DNA of 64,000 bases from Epiperipatus broadwayi (taxonomy: Eukaryota; Onychophora; Udeonychophora; Euonychophora; Peripatidae). Below the pieces are notes generated by a model. The model ran no database searches and was not told the origin of the DNA. It worked only from the letters and a program-made list of their open reading frames with translations. Below, piece after piece: positions 62,161 to 64,000 of the stretch. The stretch is from positions 53,501 to 117,500 of the forward strand of contig JAQFVV010000285.1 of NCBI GenBank assembly GCA_028023455.1, given 5' to 3'. Positions within the stretch are counted from its first letter, which is position 1, and each line of letters opens with the position of its first letter. Made by a program: the position numbers and the translations under genes.

Positions 62161-62552
62161 TATAGTAAAAGCCTCTGCAAAAACCTTCAAAGGTACATTT
62201 ATGATAAACAAAACAAGTTATAAATTTTGTAACTTGCTCTTAGCTTGCATTTTATAATCACTAGATGGAGCCTTACCAGTAGCTCACTAACAAGCTTTGT
62301 TTACATAAATGCTGAGAGAGAGAGAATTCAATATCTCTTTTGTTATCTCCAACCTCCAGACCATGGTTTTGAGCTAATTGGCTCACCTCAGTGGAGGGCA
62401 GGGAGAGCAGAAACTAGATCTAAATACTAACTCTACAATCAGCATTTATGAAACATGTTTCTATCAGTTTGAAAGCATGAACATAAATATCTTCAAATCC
62501 AGCCAAACAAACTAGACAGCAATATGGGTCTGAATTCAGTTCAGTTTCACCA
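62161..62552 (+). repeat. Repeat R2, tandem copy 1
   Basis: The first of two tandem copies. It starts TATAGTAAAAGCCTCTGCAA, continues through GATAAACAAAACAAGTTATA, the segment with ATAATCACTAGATGGAGCC and GTTTACATAAATGCTGAGAG, to AGCAGAAACTAGATCTAAAT, and has an additional 3' part up to 62552. It matches copy 2 (62553 on) with about 392-base offset and matches the diverged 20.97-kb copy. A 61-codon plus-strand frame (62245-62430) is partly shared by the other copies. Confidence 0.85.
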
Positions 62553-62842
62553 TATAGTAAAAGCCTCTGCAATCTATATCATTGCAAAAACCTTCAAAGG
62601 TACATTTATGATAAACAAAACAAGTTATAAATTTTGTAACTTGCTCTTAGCTTGCATTTTATGATCACTAGAAGGAGCTTTACAAGCTGTGTTTACATAA
62701 ACACCGAGAGAGATAGAATTCAATATCTCTTTCATTATCTCCAACCTCCAGACCATGGTTCTGAGCTAATTGGCTCACCTCAGTGGAGAACAAGAAGAGC
62801 AGAAACTAGATCTAATGGAGGGCAGGAAGAGCAGAAACTAGA
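62553..62842 (+). repeat. Repeat R2, tandem copy 2, left arm of a palindrome
   Basis: Collinear with copy 1, with an 18-base insertion after CCTCTGCAA. A 32-base duplication near its end repeats AAGAGCAGAAACTAGATCTA. From about 62660 it forms the left arm of the palindrome completed by 62843-63008. Confidence 0.85.
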
Positions 62843-63002
62843 TCTAGTTTCTGCTCTCCCTGCCTTCCATTGAGGTGATCCAATTAGCTCAAAAACATTG
62901 TCTGGAGATTGGAGATAATGAAAGAGATATTGAATTCTATCTCTCTCAGCATTTATGTATATAAAACTTGTTAGTGAGCTATTGGTAAAGCTCCATCTAG
63001 TG

Positions 63003-63008
<6 letters not shown>
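62843..63008 (-). repeat. Repeat R2, inverted copy, right arm of a palindrome
   Basis: An inverted R2 copy joined to copy 2 without any spacer. The centre is AACTAGATCTAGTT within the perfect palindrome at 62828-62857. Compared with the left arm it lacks the 32-base duplication and keeps the segment TTAGTGAGCTATTGGTAAAG that copy 2 lacks but copy 1 has. It ends GATCA at the start of a long TA tract. Confidence 0.85.

Positions 63009-63075
<67 letters not shown>
63006..63075. repeat. (TA)n microsatellite
   Basis: A pure TA tract of about 70 bases directly after the inverted R2 copy. It is the longest TA tract in the window. Confidence 0.95.
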
Positions 63076-63076
<1 letters not shown>

Positions 63077-64000
63077 GCTATAGTTAATTTCTTTTAATAT
63101 TGTGGATAGGAATTAATAATCTGACCCAAGTATTCATATTTTTTAATTTCTTTTAATTTATTATTATTATCAATATTTTATTTTCTCGTATTAAAAAACC
63201 ATTGAACACCATGCCAGCATTTTTTTATTTAGTATTTATCTTTAGTCCTATTTTATTGTTATCATATGTTGGTTTTTGAACATTTCACACAAAATTGGTA
63301 ACAGCTATGTCTTGCTTCTACAAATTTAAATTAAATGCATTAAGTGATCTCTGTTATATGAATGTGTTGGGAATGGTATCATTATGTTTAATAATTGTAT
63401 AATTATTATCTCAGAAGGGCATGTGATACTTGATCAGTCATGTGACCCATTGGATGCAACAGTTCTATTCAATTGGATGCAACAGTTCTATTCAATTATA
63501 CTGAGTGTTTTGCTTTTTTCTCTCAACTTTCTAATTGATTCACAAAATATTTTCTGTAAAATCATTTTTGATATATGTTATTCAATCTTATAGTGATTGA
63601 TATACATTCCCACCTAGCATTTAATAATACATATAATAAGAAAGTGAACCATTTCCTTAGGCCCTCATACTTATGACAATCCATCCCGCTCGATGGCGCT
63701 GATGCTAGTCAAAAAGTAGTAGATATAACTTTACTGGGCTGATATACATTTTTTTTAATTATTTAAACAAATAAATATAACTTTGTTGTTTTATTTTTTA
63801 AAAACATTACATTTTTATAATTATTTATGTATTCAAAAACAAATACATTTGACTTCGTTCTTTGGTTATAGAGAAGATTGTCTTGAATGACTAAAACTGA
63901 AGATGTAAATATTAATTAATTATATATGATTAAACATCATAATTTTAATATATAATAATATTAAAAATTTGTAAATATCATAACACCTTTTTTATTAAAA
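63076..64000. other. AT-rich DNA with one small tandem duplication
   Basis: 63450-63498 holds two copies of a 24-base unit (ATTGGATGCAACAGTTCTAT plus TCA). Near 63685 the string CTCGATGGCGCTGATGCTAG gives a less AT-rich patch of unknown meaning. No gene. Confidence 0.5.

Noticed and set aside
62245-63007. Three similar 61-75 codon frames in the R2 copies as a conserved small protein
   Set aside because: The copies are recent duplicates of one another, so shared openness is expected; the diverged copy at 20.97 kb does not keep the frame.

Overview
The window reads as AT-rich, intron- or intergenic-scale DNA of an invertebrate animal. No host gene could be established. What can be recognised is almost entirely transposable-element sequence plus microsatellites. 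The mix (an RTE-clade retrotransposon with (TGA)n tails, a CCHC-bearing I-like retrotransposon with a (TAA)n tail, Penelope-like GIY-YIG remnants, short tRNA-headed SINEs, many fold-back elements) suits a lophotrochozoan. A cephalopod mollusc is my best guess, but this rests on general familiarity and not on a diagnostic gene.

Layout. 1-9 kb is mostly featureless AT-rich DNA with one SINE (4.24 kb), a tail fragment of a Penelope-like element and a direct repeat (6.95/7.37 kb). 8.5-11 kb holds one copy of an interspersed repeat (here 'R1'), a small fold-back element, a 137-bp RTE tail with perfect 12-bp target-site duplications (TSDs), and two long trinucleotide arrays. 10.86-16.27 kb is a minus-strand I-like non-LTR retrotransposon in decay; gag-type zinc knuckle, endonuclease, reverse transcriptase (RT) and C-terminal zinc motif occur in the right order and it ends in the (TAA)n array. 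16.7-22.7 kb has two SINEs with TSDs, a 188-bp inverted-repeat element, two more R1 copies and a 5'-truncated RTE nested inside one R1 copy. 23-31 kb has old SINE-like relics, two Penelope-like endonuclease copies forming a 1.5-kb inverted repeat around 28.37 kb, a SINE and a 438-bp-spaced duplication. 32.47-33.19 kb is a less AT-rich, non-repetitive island, the only serious candidate for host exon or regulatory sequence. 35-47 kb has scattered relics. 47.38-50.64 kb is a near-full-length minus-strand RTE whose RT is disabled. 51.5-53.46 kb is another I-like relic. 54.57-55.86 kb has two terminal-inverted-repeat elements, one with a perfect 8-bp TSD. 59-63 kb has an RTE tail, a long hairpin at 60.4-60.7 kb and a spacer-free palindrome near 62.84 kb.

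How the parts relate. The RTE family is present in five copies, all decayed, and the I-like family in three or four. The SINEs share one 3' end across two different tRNA-like heads, so they probably depend on a common retrotransposition partner that cannot be identified here. The many inverted pairs would give double-stranded RNA if transcribed. No complete new functional system was found. The leads worth following are the TIR element at 54.6 kb, the palindromes, the two-headed SINE family and the unique island at 32.5-33.2 kb.
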